Shown: positions 8,342 through 16,293, counted from the first letter of the stretch. The stretch: DNA of 34,545 nt from Acidimicrobiales bacterium (GCA_017883135.1 JADGOE010000031.1:1-34545), one strand, 5' to 3'. The notes: generated from the sequence alone by a model not told the origin. Translations and numbers: made by a program.

Positions 8342-8850
8342 AGGTACTCCTTGTAGGTCTCGTAATCGGCATCGGGCTCACCGTTGGGCCGGAAGTACCT
8401 GACCGACTCCAGCGACGGGGTCAGTTGGTCCGGTTCCACCCAGACCGCCTCGACCCGCATGCCCATCCTGATCTGGTCCGCAGGGATCTCTTGGATGAGG
8501 CCCATGAACGAGATGTTGGCTCCGTCGAGCAGCACCTGGGCGCAGATGTAGGGGATCTCGATGGACTGGCCGGCAAAGGGCACATTGACCACGCAGTAGG
8601 TGGTGACGGTACCTACGTTGGCCAGGGCCACGTCCTCGGTGGTGGGCACGCCGTCGGTGGGGCACGAACCGCGCGAGGGCACGTAGACCTTCCCGCACGT
8701 CGGGCAGCGCTGACCCATGAACTTGCCCTGCTCGAGCCCCCGCAGGAAGCGCGACTGGGCCACCCCCGGGGTGAACTCGAAATCGAGCCGGATCGGAGTG
8801 GCCAACGTGGTGACCGGGCCGAGATCCTCGGTGGTGGTCGGATCGGCCAT
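8338..8850 (-). CDS. DUF35 OB-fold protein with zinc ribbon
   Basis: A 170-aa protein with a rubredoxin-like zinc ribbon followed by an OB-fold domain (DUF35/DUF35_N), the type that binds acyl-CoA and docks on SCP2-type thiolases. The ribbon ligands are Cys49, Cys52 and Cys63; the usual fourth cysteine is Asp66 (CPTD). The OB domain runs from about VGTVTTYCVVNVPFAG to the end. The ATG at 8850 overlaps the stop of the upstream OB-fold gene by 1 nt (TGATG), which decides the start. It would supply the substrate-binding subunit for one or both of the following thiolase homologues. Confidence 0.9.
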   Translation of the reverse strand: MADPTTTEDLGPVTTLATPIRLDFEFTPGVAQSRFLRGLEQGKFMGQRCPTCGKVYVPSRGSCPTDGVPTTEDVALANVGTVTTYCVVNVPFAGQSIEIPYICAQVLLDGANISFMGLIQEIPADQIRMGMRVEAVWVEPDQLTPSLESVRYFRPNGEPDADYETYKEYL

Positions 8851-9308
8851 CAGGCTGCGCCTCCCTCGGGTACGAAGGCCTCGATGTCGGCCATGGCCCC
8901 GATCCGCTCCGCCGCCGGGCGGAAGCGCACCGTGACCCGGTCGCCGGTGGCCAGCTCGTCCGGTCCACCGGAGTCGACGGCATGGAGCAGCGCTGTGTCG
9001 GCTCCGTCGAGACGCACCAATGCCCAGGCGAACGGCGTGGTCAACGGGTGCTTGGGCAGTGGGTGGGACACCCAGGCCCACGACTCGACCACGCCGCCGG
9101 GTCCCACATCCACCATGTCGCCGGTGTCGTCGCCGGTGGTCGGGTCGTACTCGGTGGGTGGCACGATCACCGAGCCGTTCGACCCCTTCACCCCGAGCAG
9201 CCTGCCGTCCCGCAGGCCGGTCAGGAACGCACCGATGACCGGTCCCACCGATCGCGAATACGGGTATTCGAGGCGGTGACTGGCGTGCAGCGCTTCGCTA
9301 TCGGGCAT
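8850..9308 (-). CDS. OB-fold DUF35-like protein lacking zinc ligands
   Basis: A 152-aa protein, first gene of the operon. It aligns in layout with DUF35 proteins: an N-terminal helix (SVGPVIGAFLTGLRDGRLLG), then a segment GVKGSNGSVIVPPTEYDP where the zinc ribbon should be, then an OB domain (SWAWVSHPLPKHPLTTPFAWALVRLDG). No cysteine is present, so no zinc site is possible. The ATG at 9308 is preceded by a very strong GGGGGAGG six bases upstream. Together with the zinc-bearing paralogue it suggests two different OB subunits for two different thiolase-fold subunits. Function otherwise unknown. Confidence 0.85.
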   Translation of the reverse strand: MPDSEALHASHRLEYPYSRSVGPVIGAFLTGLRDGRLLGVKGSNGSVIVPPTEYDPTTGDDTGDMVDVGPGGVVESWAWVSHPLPKHPLTTPFAWALVRLDGADTALLHAVDSGGPDELATGDRVTVRFRPAAERIGAMADIEAFVPEGGAA

Positions 9309-9333
9309 TCCGTACCTCCCCCTGGCAACTCGA

Positions 9334-9346
9334 CGGACGACGTCCG
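9334..9346. repeat. 13-bp inverted repeat beside the operator
   Basis: CGGACG-A-CGTCCG, perfect arms with a one-base centre. It sits between the larger palindrome and the ribosome-binding site of the minus-strand operon, so it could be a second protein site or part of the 5' untranslated region. Confidence 0.5.
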
Positions 9347-9347
9347 A

Positions 9348-9371
9348 AAAAGTAGAACACATTTCACTTTT
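9348..9371. promoter_or_regulatory. 24-bp palindrome, candidate TetR/KstR-type operator
   Basis: The arms are AAAAGTAGAA and TTTCACTTTT around CACA; 8 of 10 arm positions pair. Its core, TAGAACACATTTCA (9353-9366), fits the KstR consensus TnnAACnnGTTnnA with a single mismatch (A for G). On the minus strand TACTTT (9354-9349) inside it can serve as the -10 element of the thiolase operon, so a bound repressor would block transcription. The site lies about 60 bp before the divergent sulfatase gene. KstR is the TetR-family repressor of sterol catabolism in mycobacteria. No such regulator gene is in the window. Confidence 0.5.
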
Positions 9372-9416
9372 GAGCGCCAACGGGCCCGCCAGGACGTTCC
9401 ACAACGACGACGACGC

Positions 9417-9422
9417 TACCGT
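9417..9422 (+). promoter_or_regulatory. -10 element of leaderless sulfatase gene
   Basis: TACCGT lies 8 nt before the ATG at 9431, and the start has no Shine-Dalgarno site, which indicates leaderless transcription. The same TACCGT occurs before the MFS gene at 18159. Confidence 0.5.
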
Positions 9423-9430
9423 GGCGGGCC

Positions 9431-10960
9431 ATGGTCCCGCCCGCTGCCGATCGCCCCAACATCTTGATGATCGTCTCCGACCAGGAGCGGCAGCGCTCCT
9501 GGCTCCCCCCGGGCATCACTTTGCCCTGGCGTGACCGGCTCCGGGCCGAGGGTCTCGAGTTCACCCGGTACTTCACCCACACCTCGCCGTGCTCCCCCAG
9601 CCGGGCCAGCCTGTTCACCGGGCGCTACCTCGCCGGCCACGGCGTGGTCGACAACGTGATCATGCCCGAGCACCACGAGCTCCCCACCTCGACCCCGACC
9701 ATCGGATCGTTGCTCGACGGAGTCGGCTACCGCTCGTCCTACATCGGGAAGTGGCATCTGTCGCACTCCCCGACACCGGACATGGATGCGTACGGCTTCG
9801 CCGACTGGGACGGCAATGACCGGCACTTCATGGGATGGGCCGGCACCGGCGTCCACTTCGACCCGATCATCGCCGGCAACGCCGCCCACTGGCTGACCGA
9901 GAACGCCGTACCGGCGGCCGCCGGCACCGCCACAAAACCTTGGTTCCTCACCGTCGCCCTGGTCAACCCTCACGATGTGATGTGGTTCCCGATCGACCAG
10001 CCCGGTTACCGCGAAGGGCACCCCGACGACGTGGCAGCCATCCGCTCGCTGCTCGAGTCCGCCGCATGGAAGGACGGCGACCCCCTCCCCGTCTTCACCG
10101 ACTCCTACCCCGAGGTGGTCGAACAGCTCCCGGCCAACTTCACCGACGACCTCCACACCAAACCCGAGGCCCACCGGCAGTGGCGGTGGGACCAGCAGCA
10201 CGGACTATGGGGCTACATCGACCCCGCCGACAAGAAGTCGTGGCTCCGCCACCTCGACTACTACGTGCACCTCCACGAGATGGCGGATCGCAATCTGGGT
10301 ACCGTGCTCAGCGCGCTGGAGGCCTCGGGCGCATGGGACGACACCGTCATCATCTTCACCTCCGACCACGGCGACATGTGCGGTTCGCACGGGCTCCGCT
10401 CCAAGGGCCCGTTCGTCTACGACGAGATCATGCGGGTGCCGCTCTACGTGAAGGTCCCCGGGGTCACCTCGCCGGGCTCGGTGACCGCCTCGCTGGGGTC
10501 CCACGTCGACCTGGCCGCCACCATCTGCTCGTTGGCCGGCGTCGACTCCGCCACGACGGAGGCAACGGTGCAGGGCGCGGATCTCTCGGCGGTGTTCGCC
10601 GATCCCACCACGACCGTGCGCGACCACATCCTGTTCGCCCAGGACTCGGCTCAGACCACCGCATTGAACAACGTCCGCTACGCCCTGCGCGGTTTCTTCG
10701 ACGGCCGGACCAAGTACGCCCGGTATTACGGCGTCGGCGGCGGCAAACCGTCGACCGGGCTGTGGGGCAGGTCGCCTGGAAACAAGCTGTTCGACGTCGA
10801 CTGCGCGTTCGACGACAACGACCACGAGTGGTACGACCACGACAGCGACCCGGACGAGTTGGTCAACCTGGCCAATGACCGGTCGCGTCGGATGGAGGTC
10901 CGCGACGTCTACGAGCGGATGCGGGCCTACGAACAGGAGTCGTTCGTCACCTTCGGGTAG
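9431..10960 (+). CDS. Sulfatase (formylglycine-dependent)
   Basis: A 509-aa sulfatase. The CSPSR motif places the catalytic cysteine at residue 54 (FTHTSPCSPSRASLFTGRY). SDQ at 16-18 and FTSDHGDMCGSHG near 313-325 provide metal ligands, and YIGKWHLS is the conserved lysine/histidine segment. No signal peptide is visible, so it probably acts in the cytoplasm on an imported sulfate ester. It starts without a leader 122 bp from the divergent thiolase/DUF35 operon and shares its palindrome region, suggesting that removal of a sulfate group and CoA-dependent side-chain cleavage serve one pathway. That link is inference. The gene ends 11 bp before the convergent phosphatase gene. Confidence 0.93.
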   Translation: MVPPAADRPNILMIVSDQERQRSWLPPGITLPWRDRLRAEGLEFTRYFTHTSPCSPSRASLFTGRYLAGHGVVDNVIMPEHHELPTSTPTIGSLLDGVGYRSSYIGKWHLSHSPTPDMDAYGFADWDGNDRHFMGWAGTGVHFDPIIAGNAAHWLTENAVPAAAGTATKPWFLTVALVNPHDVMWFPIDQPGYREGHPDDVAAIRSLLESAAWKDGDPLPVFTDSYPEVVEQLPANFTDDLHTKPEAHRQWRWDQQHGLWGYIDPADKKSWLRHLDYYVHLHEMADRNLGTVLSALEASGAWDDTVIIFTSDHGDMCGSHGLRSKGPFVYDEIMRVPLYVKVPGVTSPGSVTASLGSHVDLAATICSLAGVDSATTEATVQGADLSAVFADPTTTVRDHILFAQDSAQTTALNNVRYALRGFFDGRTKYARYYGVGGGKPSTGLWGRSPGNKLFDVDCAFDDNDHEWYDHDSDPDELVNLANDRSRRMEVRDVYERMRAYEQESFVTFG

Positions 10961-10971
10961 GCGATCCGGGG

Positions 10972-11547
10972 TCAGCGATCCGCCTCCACCAGGGCGACCA
11001 GGTGGTCGACCAGCCCCATGCACCCTGACTCGATCATCGCCAGGCACGTCTCGAACTCCTGATCGTCGCCGTAGTAGGGATCGGGCACGTCGACTGCACC
11101 CCCGGCGCGCCGGTCGAAACTGCGCAGCATCACGAGGCGATCGTCGTGACGGTCGTCCCCGGCTCTCCCGCGAGCCAGGCTGAGCAGCGTCTGCTGGTGG
11201 CCACGATCCATGCACACCACCAGATCGGTGGAGTCGAACCACGACGACCCGAAGGCCCGGGCCAGATGGCCGTGGTCGACATAGCCGCGACGCATGAGCG
11301 CGGAGCGCGCTCGCGGATCCATCGGCTCACCTGCGTGCCACCCACTGGTGCCGGCACTGGAGATCTCGAGATGATCGCCGAGCCGAGACCCGTCCGGCAT
11401 CGGCGAATCGCTTGCGAGCCGCCGCAACACCACATCGGCCATCGGCGACCGGCAGATGTTGCCGGTGCAGACGAACGAGACGCGTAGGCGCCATCGATCG
11501 GACTGGTCCGCCTGCGGACTGTCGCCGTCGCCTCGGTCGCGTTGCAC
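10972..11547 (-). CDS. Low-molecular-weight protein-tyrosine phosphatase family
   Basis: A 191-aa protein with the signature P-loop VCTGNICRS (nucleophile Cys27, Arg33) and the general-acid loop PDPYYGDD near residue 155, so it should dephosphorylate tyrosine residues or act in the arsenate-reductase-like branch of the same fold. The family is usually 150-165 aa; the extra length is a polar N-terminal tail (VQRDRGDGDSPQADQ). The GTG at 11547 is the first start that does not run into the divergent gene; AAGAAT six bases before it could be a leaderless -10. An alternative later start near the catalytic domain cannot be excluded. It is convergent with the sulfatase and divergent from the PPOX gene. 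Confidence 0.85.
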   Translation of the reverse strand: MQRDRGDGDSPQADQSDRWRLRVSFVCTGNICRSPMADVVLRRLASDSPMPDGSRLGDHLEISSAGTSGWHAGEPMDPRARSALMRRGYVDHGHLARAFGSSWFDSTDLVVCMDRGHQQTLLSLARGRAGDDRHDDRLVMLRSFDRRAGGAVDVPDPYYGDDQEFETCLAMIESGCMGLVDHLVALVEADR

Positions 11548-11604
11548 CGGACCATTCTTGCCCCGGATGCACCTGCCGCCCGCCCGGCCGCTTCGGCCCA
11601 CCGG

Positions 11605-11610
11605 TACGCT
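11605..11610 (+). promoter_or_regulatory. Possible -10 element of the PPOX gene
   Basis: TACGCT lies 43 nt before the ATG at 11654. A transcript starting near 11618 would carry a leader of about 36 nt containing the GGAAGGG ribosome-binding site. No convincing -35 is seen. Confidence 0.35.
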
Positions 11611-11653
11611 GCGCCGAAGCGGTGTGCCGAACGGCACGCCGAGGAAGGGTCGG

Positions 11654-12166
11654 ATGAGCGACGAGCAGCAGCCAAACCAGCAGATGGGCCACGGGGTCAA
11701 GCAGCGCGACCTGATCAAGATGACTCCCGAGGAGATCGACGCCTTCCTCCACGAACGCCGCCCGATGACGATGTGCACGCTCAACCACGACGGGTCGATC
11801 CACGCCGTTGCCATGTGGTATGGGTTTCTCGACGGGTCGATCGCCATCGAGACCAAGGCGAAGGCCCAGAAGGCGGTCAACATCGGACGCGACCCCAGGA
11901 TCACCTGCATGTTCGAGGCCGGCGAGTACTACGAGGAGCTGAGGGGTGTGGAGCTGGTCGGTCGGGCGGAGATCGTCGACGACCCGGGCAAGATGTGGGA
12001 GCTCGGGGTCGGCCTGTTCGAGCGCTACTACGGTGCCTACTCCGAGGAGCTGCGCCCCTTCGTCGAGACCATGCTCCACAAGCGGATCGTGGCGAAGCTA
12101 AACGTGGAGCGCACCGTGTCGTGGGACCACCGCAAGCTCGGTCTGCCATCCACCCGGCCGGCATGA
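11654..12166 (+). CDS. PPOX-class (pyridoxamine-oxidase-like) split-barrel protein
   Basis: A 170-aa flavin- or F420-binding split beta-barrel protein. The fold is recognised from the first strand pair (MTMCTLNHDGSIHAVAMWYGF), the basic cofactor strand (IAIETKAKAQKAVNIGRDPRITCMFEAG) and VELVGRAEIVDD. In actinobacteria such proteins are mostly F420H2-dependent reductases rather than PNP oxidases, but the cofactor cannot be fixed here. The ATG at 11654 has GAGGAAGGG just upstream; in-frame sequence further upstream overlaps the divergent phosphatase and is not coding. The C-terminal extension (TVSWDHRKLGLPSTRPA) is unusual but short. It may form a loose group with the SDR and dehydrogenase genes downstream. 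Confidence 0.85.
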   Translation: MSDEQQPNQQMGHGVKQRDLIKMTPEEIDAFLHERRPMTMCTLNHDGSIHAVAMWYGFLDGSIAIETKAKAQKAVNIGRDPRITCMFEAGEYYEELRGVELVGRAEIVDDPGKMWELGVGLFERYYGAYSEELRPFVETMLHKRIVAKLNVERTVSWDHRKLGLPSTRPA

Positions 12167-12279
12167 GCGGCGGCTCGTCCGATCGGAGAACGCCGAAGTC
12201 GCCCACCGGGCGACCCTGTATCGACCCCCGACGACATCCGCCACTCCGACTGCGTGGCGCCGGGGCGCCCCGGCCTGCT

Positions 12280-12307
12280 AGCACTGTCTCAGGCCGGCAG
12301 CACTGTC
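12280..12307. repeat. Direct repeat upstream of the SDR gene
   Basis: The 9-mer AGCACTGTC occurs at 12280-12288 and 12299-12307, so the copies start 19 bp apart, close to two helical turns. It lies 23 bp before the SDR start. Such spacing suits a direct-repeat operator, but two short copies may also be chance. Confidence 0.4.
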
Positions 12308-12329
12308 GCACACGAAGGGGGAACTGCAG

Positions 12330-13118
12330 ATGATTCTCGATCGCTTCCGCTTGACCGACAAGGTGGCCATCGTCACCGGCGCTGGTCGGGGCATCGGCGC
12401 GGCCACTGCCGTCAGCCTTGCCGAAGCCGGGGCCGACGTGGTCATCTCGGCGCGGACCGTTGACCAACTGGGCGAGGTCGCCAAACTGATCGAGGGCGCC
12501 GGTCGTCGGGCCGTGGTGGTGCCCGCCGATCTCAGCGACCTCGAGGCGGTGGCGGCACTGGTCGAACACGCTCGTGACGCGTTCGGGCGCCTCGATCTGG
12601 TGGTCAACAACGTTGGCGGGGCGATGCCCCGGCCGTTCCTGGACACTTCGCCCGACCAGATGGAGCAGGCGTTCCACTTCAACGTGTCGACCGCCCATGC
12701 CCTGCTGCGCCCGGCAGTTCCGCTGATGCTCGAAGGCGGCGGCGGTTCGGCGGTCAACATCTCGTCGGCCATGGGGAGGTTCGCGGGCCGCGGGTTCGTG
12801 GCCTACGGCACCGCCAAGGGGGCGCTGGCCCACTACACCCGGTTGGCCGCTACCGACCTGTCCCCACGCATCAGGGTGAACGCCATCGCCGTGGGGTCGG
12901 TCGCCACCTCCGCCCTCGACATCGTGATGCAGTCCGACGAACTACGCGATGCGCTGGAGGCCGGCACACCACTCGGCCGGATCGGCGACCCCGAAGACAT
13001 CGCCGCCGCCGTCGTCTACCTGGCGTCAGAGGCCGGGTCGTACGTCACCGGCAAGCTCCTCGAGGTCGACGGTGGCATCCAGGCGCCCAACCTCGACATG
13101 GGCCTGCCCGACCTGTGA
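12330..13118 (+). CDS. Short-chain dehydrogenase/reductase
   Basis: A 262-aa classical SDR that should interconvert an alcohol and a ketone with NAD(P)H. Motifs: T16GAGRGIG23 cofactor loop, NNVG near residue 92, catalytic Y159GTAK163, and a C-terminal [12 protein letters not shown] typical of FabG-like enzymes. The ATG at 12330 follows GAAGGGGGAA. A conserved Asp after the second strand is absent (ISARTVDQ), which suggests NADPH rather than NADH; this is weak evidence. It precedes the dehydrogenase gene at 13198 by 79 bp on the same strand, probably as an operon. Substrate unknown. Confidence 0.93.
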   Translation: MILDRFRLTDKVAIVTGAGRGIGAATAVSLAEAGADVVISARTVDQLGEVAKLIEGAGRRAVVVPADLSDLEAVAALVEHARDAFGRLDLVVNNVGGAMPRPFLDTSPDQMEQAFHFNVSTAHALLRPAVPLMLEGGGGSAVNISSAMGRFAGRGFVAYGTAKGALAHYTRLAATDLSPRIRVNAIAVGSVATSALDIVMQSDELRDALEAGTPLGRIGDPEDIAAAVVYLASEAGSYVTGKLLEVDGGIQAPNLDMGLPDL

Positions 13119-13197
13119 ACCGCATCGGGCCCACCGGCCGCGTCCCCTCTGCCGATCGAGCTCATCGAACCAGACATCCACGACACAGGAGCGCTTC

Positions 13198-14271
13198 ATG
13201 ACCAAGACCTACCGGGTCGTCGCCTGGAGCACCGGCAACGTCGGCCGACACGCCATCGCCGGCATCGACGCCCGACCCGACCTCGAACTTGTCGGCCTCT
13301 GGGTGTCCAATCCCGACAAGGTGGGCAAGGACGCCGGCCGGCTTGCCGGCCTGGGCCGTGACCTCGGAGTGGTAGCCACCGAGGACGTCGACGCCCTGCT
13401 CGCCCTCGAACCGGATGTGGTGGTGCACACTGCCATGGCCGACAACCGGCTGATGGAGGCGCTCGAGGACATCCAGCGGATCCTCCGGGCCGGGATCAAT
13501 GTGGTGTCGAGCGGGCCGGTGTTCCTGCAGTACCCCTTCGGCGTGGTCGACGACTCGATGATCGAGCCGGTGCAGACCGCGGCCGCCGAGGCCGGCGTGT
13601 CCCTCTTCGTCAACGGGGTCGACCCCGGGTTCGCCAATGATGCCCTGGCGCTGGTGCTGACCGGGGTGAGCGAGCGGATCGACGAAGTGCGCGTGTCGGA
13701 GGTCCTCAACTACGCGACGTACAACCAGCCGATGATCATCTTCGACGTCATGGGATTCGGTCGGCCGATCGACGAGGTTCCGATGATCCTCCAGCCCAGG
13801 GTCCTGACCATGGCCTGGGGCAGCGTGGTGCGCCAGTTGGCGGCCGGCCTCGATGTCGAGCTCGACTCCGTCGAGGAGTGGTACGAGCGCAAGCCGGCAC
13901 TCGAGACCTTCGAGGTCGATTCCGGCACCATCGAGAAGGGAACCGCCGCGGCGCTCCACTTCGAAGTGCGCGGCATCCGGAACGGCAAGGCGTGCATCGT
14001 GCTCGAGCACGTCACCCGCCTCCATGACGACCTGGCGCCGGAGTGGCCACAGCCTGCCGGCGCCGGCTGCTACCGGGTGCAGGTCTCCGGTGAGCCGGAC
14101 TACACCCTCGATCTCCAACTGCTGGGGAGCGATGGCGATCACAACACGGCCGGGCTCAAGGCGACCGCCATGCGGCTGGTCAACTCCATTCCGGCCGTGG
14201 TGGAGGGCGCGCCAGGCCTGCTGACCGCACTCGACCTGCCACCGGTGTACGGGCGGGGACTGGTCACCTGA
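13198..14271 (+). CDS. NAD(P)H-dependent amine dehydrogenase / dihydrodipicolinate-reductase-like protein
   Basis: A 357-aa protein of the family that includes 2,4-diaminopentanoate dehydrogenase and dihydrodipicolinate-reductase-like proteins widespread in actinobacteria. The Rossmann loop is STGNVGRHAI (residues 11-20). VVHTAMAD, INVVSSGPVF and NGVDPGFANDALAL are characteristic of the family, and the C-terminal domain includes the SIPAVVEGAPGLLTALDLPPVYGRG tail. The ATG at 13198 has CAGGAG at the proper distance; frame upstream of it overlaps the SDR gene and is a shadow. These proteins often accompany steroid or lipid catabolic genes in this phylum, but the reaction here is not known. Confidence 0.9.
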   Translation: MTKTYRVVAWSTGNVGRHAIAGIDARPDLELVGLWVSNPDKVGKDAGRLAGLGRDLGVVATEDVDALLALEPDVVVHTAMADNRLMEALEDIQRILRAGINVVSSGPVFLQYPFGVVDDSMIEPVQTAAAEAGVSLFVNGVDPGFANDALALVLTGVSERIDEVRVSEVLNYATYNQPMIIFDVMGFGRPIDEVPMILQPRVLTMAWGSVVRQLAAGLDVELDSVEEWYERKPALETFEVDSGTIEKGTAAALHFEVRGIRNGKACIVLEHVTRLHDDLAPEWPQPAGAGCYRVQVSGEPDYTLDLQLLGSDGDHNTAGLKATAMRLVNSIPAVVEGAPGLLTALDLPPVYGRGLVT

Positions 14272-14352
14272 GCCAGCGCTCCCCCCAGGGTCGCTCCGGA
14301 AGGTGCCCGGTCCGGCAACTCGGGGGATGGACGGGCCGTGCTGCCCGAACAG

Positions 14353-14358
14353 TAGGGT
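14353..14358 (+). promoter_or_regulatory. -10 element of the ABC exporter transcript
   Basis: TAGGGT lies 7 nt before an ATG at 14366. The transcript would begin at or next to this ATG, which opens a nine-codon frame rather than the transporter itself. Confidence 0.45.
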
Positions 14359-14365
14359 CCCGGGC

Positions 14366-14395
14366 ATGAGACCTGCCGGTGGTGTGCGCCTGTGA
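14366..14395 (+). CDS. Nine-codon leaderless mini-ORF before the ABC exporter
   Basis: The frame encodes MRPAGGVRL and ends in TGA. The TGA (14393-14395) overlaps the GTG start of the transporter (14392-14394) as GTGA, while the transporter start has only a weak ribosome-binding site. Ribosomes loading on the leaderless ATG would therefore deliver translation to the transporter gene by termination-reinitiation. The peptide itself has no recognisable function. Confidence 0.45.
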   Translation: MRPAGGVRL

Positions 14396-16293
14396 GCATG
14401 CCCGGCCATGGCATGGGCGGCGGCCAGTTCGGATCGGTGATGCGCTCGATGCGCCGCGACGATTCGGTCATCCAGCAGCAGGTGACCGAGGGCACTGCGA
14501 AGCGTATGTTCCGATTCGCCCGGCCCTATCGGAGGATTCTGGCCGGCTTTCTGGTGCTGGTGGTCATCGACGCGGTGGTCGGGATCATCAACCCTCTCTT
14601 GTTCCGCTCGATCATCAACAACGGAATTCTGGGCAACAACAAGAGCCTGATCATCCAACTGTCGCTGGTGACCGCCGGCCTTGCCATCGTCGGCACCGGC
14701 CTGTCCATCGCCATGCGCTGGATCTCGGCCAAAGTGGGTGAGGGCCTCATCTTCGACATGCGGTCCCAAGTGTTCGGGCACATCCAGAAGATGCCGATCG
14801 CCTTCTTCACCCGGACCCAGACCGGCGCCCTGATCAGCCGGCTCAACAACGACGTCATCGGGGCGCAGCAGGCCTTCACCGACACGCTGTCGTCGGTGGT
14901 CTCCAACCTGATCAGCGTCACGCTGGTGCTGATCGTCATGTTCCTGCTGTCGTGGCAGATCACACTGGTGAGCCTGGTCATCCTGCCCGTGTTCGTGCTT
15001 CCGGCCAAGCGGGTCGGACGGCGCCTGTCGGTCATCACCCGCGAGTCCTACGGCCTCAACGCGCAGATGAACAACACCATGACCGAGCGCTTCAACGTAT
15101 CGGGCGCGCTGCTCGTCAAGCTGTTCGGGCGTCCCATCGACGAGCGGGCCGCGTTCGAGAAGAAGGCCGGCCGTGTCCGCGACATCGGGGTGACCCAGGC
15201 CATGTACGCCCGCTTCTTCATCGCCGCGCTGACCCTGACCGCGGCGCTGGCCACCGCGGTGGTCTACGGCTGGGGCGGGATCCAGGCGGTCGACGGCGCG
15301 CTGTCGGTCGGCACGGTCGTGGCACTGGCCGCATACCTGACCCGGTTGTACGGGCCCCTCACCGCCCTTTCCAATGTCCAGATCGACGTGATGACCGCGC
15401 TGGTCTCCTTCGATCGGGTCTTCGAGGTCCTCGACCTTCCTCCGATGATCACCGACAAGCCCGACGCACGAGCCATCCCGTCGGGGCCGGCCCGCATCGA
15501 GTTCGATCACGTCGACTTCCGCTACCCCACTGCCGAAGAGGTGTCGCTGGCCTCGCTCGAATCGGTGGCCGTCCTCGATCCGTCCGTCTCCCAGCAGGTG
15601 CTGTTCGACGTCACCTTCACCGCCGAACCCGGTCAGCTGGTTGCCCTGGTCGGGCCATCCGGCGCAGGCAAGACCACCATCAGCCAACTCCTCCCCCGCC
15701 TCTACGACGTCCGGTCGGGAGCAATCCGGATCAATGGGCTGGACGTGCGCGATGCCACCATGGAGTCGCTGACCGCCACCGTGGGTGTGGTCACCCAGGA
15801 CGCCCACCTCTTCCACGAGACCATCCGGGACAACCTGCTCTACGCCAAACCGGGTGCCACCCAGGCGGAGTTGGCCTCGGCCTTGGCCGGGGCCCAGATC
15901 GCCACCATGGTCGACGGCCTCCCCGACGGTGTCGACACGGTGGTCGGCGACCGCGGCTACCGCCTCTCCGGAGGGGAGAAGCAGCGCCTGGCCATAGCCC
16001 GGCTCCTGTTGAAGGCGCCCGAAGTCGTCGTGCTCGACGAGGCCACCGCCCACCTCGACTCCGAATCCGAAGCCGCGGTACAAAAAGCCCTGGCCACCGC
16101 GTTGCGCGGCCGGACCTCCCTGGTCATCGCCCATCGCCTCTCTACGGTGCGGGAAGCCGACATCATCCTTGTGCTCAACCACGGCCGCATCGTCGAACGG
16201 GGGCGCCACGACGAGTTGCTTGCCGCCGGCAATCAGTACGCCGAGCTCTACCGCATCCAATTCCAACGCCAAGAGCCCGACCAGGACGCCTGA
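14392..16293 (+). CDS. ABC exporter, fused permease and ATPase
   Basis: A 633-aa half-transporter of the multidrug/lipid exporter class. The N-terminal part (about 40-340) has six membrane helices with the exporter coupling segment PIAFFTRTQTGALISRLNND. The ATPase follows: Walker A GPSGAGKTT at 421-429, signature LSGGEKQR from 525, Walker B VVVLDE ending at Glu550, and the H-loop IAHRLS. A roughly 20-residue insertion (EEVSLASLESVAVLDPSVSQQ) separates the first strand of the ATPase from Walker A. It would act as a homodimer in the membrane. GTG at 14392 is preferred because of the overlap with the mini-ORF; ATG at 14398 is possible. No partner transporter is adjacent. Confidence 0.95.
   Translation: MSMPGHGMGGGQFGSVMRSMRRDDSVIQQQVTEGTAKRMFRFARPYRRILAGFLVLVVIDAVVGIINPLLFRSIINNGILGNNKSLIIQLSLVTAGLAIVGTGLSIAMRWISAKVGEGLIFDMRSQVFGHIQKMPIAFFTRTQTGALISRLNNDVIGAQQAFTDTLSSVVSNLISVTLVLIVMFLLSWQITLVSLVILPVFVLPAKRVGRRLSVITRESYGLNAQMNNTMTERFNVSGALLVKLFGRPIDERAAFEKKAGRVRDIGVTQAMYARFFIAALTLTAALATAVVYGWGGIQAVDGALSVGTVVALAAYLTRLYGPLTALSNVQIDVMTALVSFDRVFEVLDLPPMITDKPDARAIPSGPARIEFDHVDFRYPTAEEVSLASLESVAVLDPSVSQQVLFDVTFTAEPGQLVALVGPSGAGKTTISQLLPRLYDVRSGAIRINGLDVRDATMESLTATVGVVTQDAHLFHETIRDNLLYAKPGATQAELASALAGAQIATMVDGLPDGVDTVVGDRGYRLSGGEKQRLAIARLLLKAPEVVVLDEATAHLDSESEAAVQKALATALRGRTSLVIAHRLSTVREADIILVLNHGRIVERGRHDELLAAGNQYAELYRIQFQRQEPDQDA

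Noticed and set aside
12256-12271. GGCGCC palindromes as a terminator of the PPOX gene
   Set aside because: About 90 bp after the stop and without U-tract; common in GC-rich DNA.
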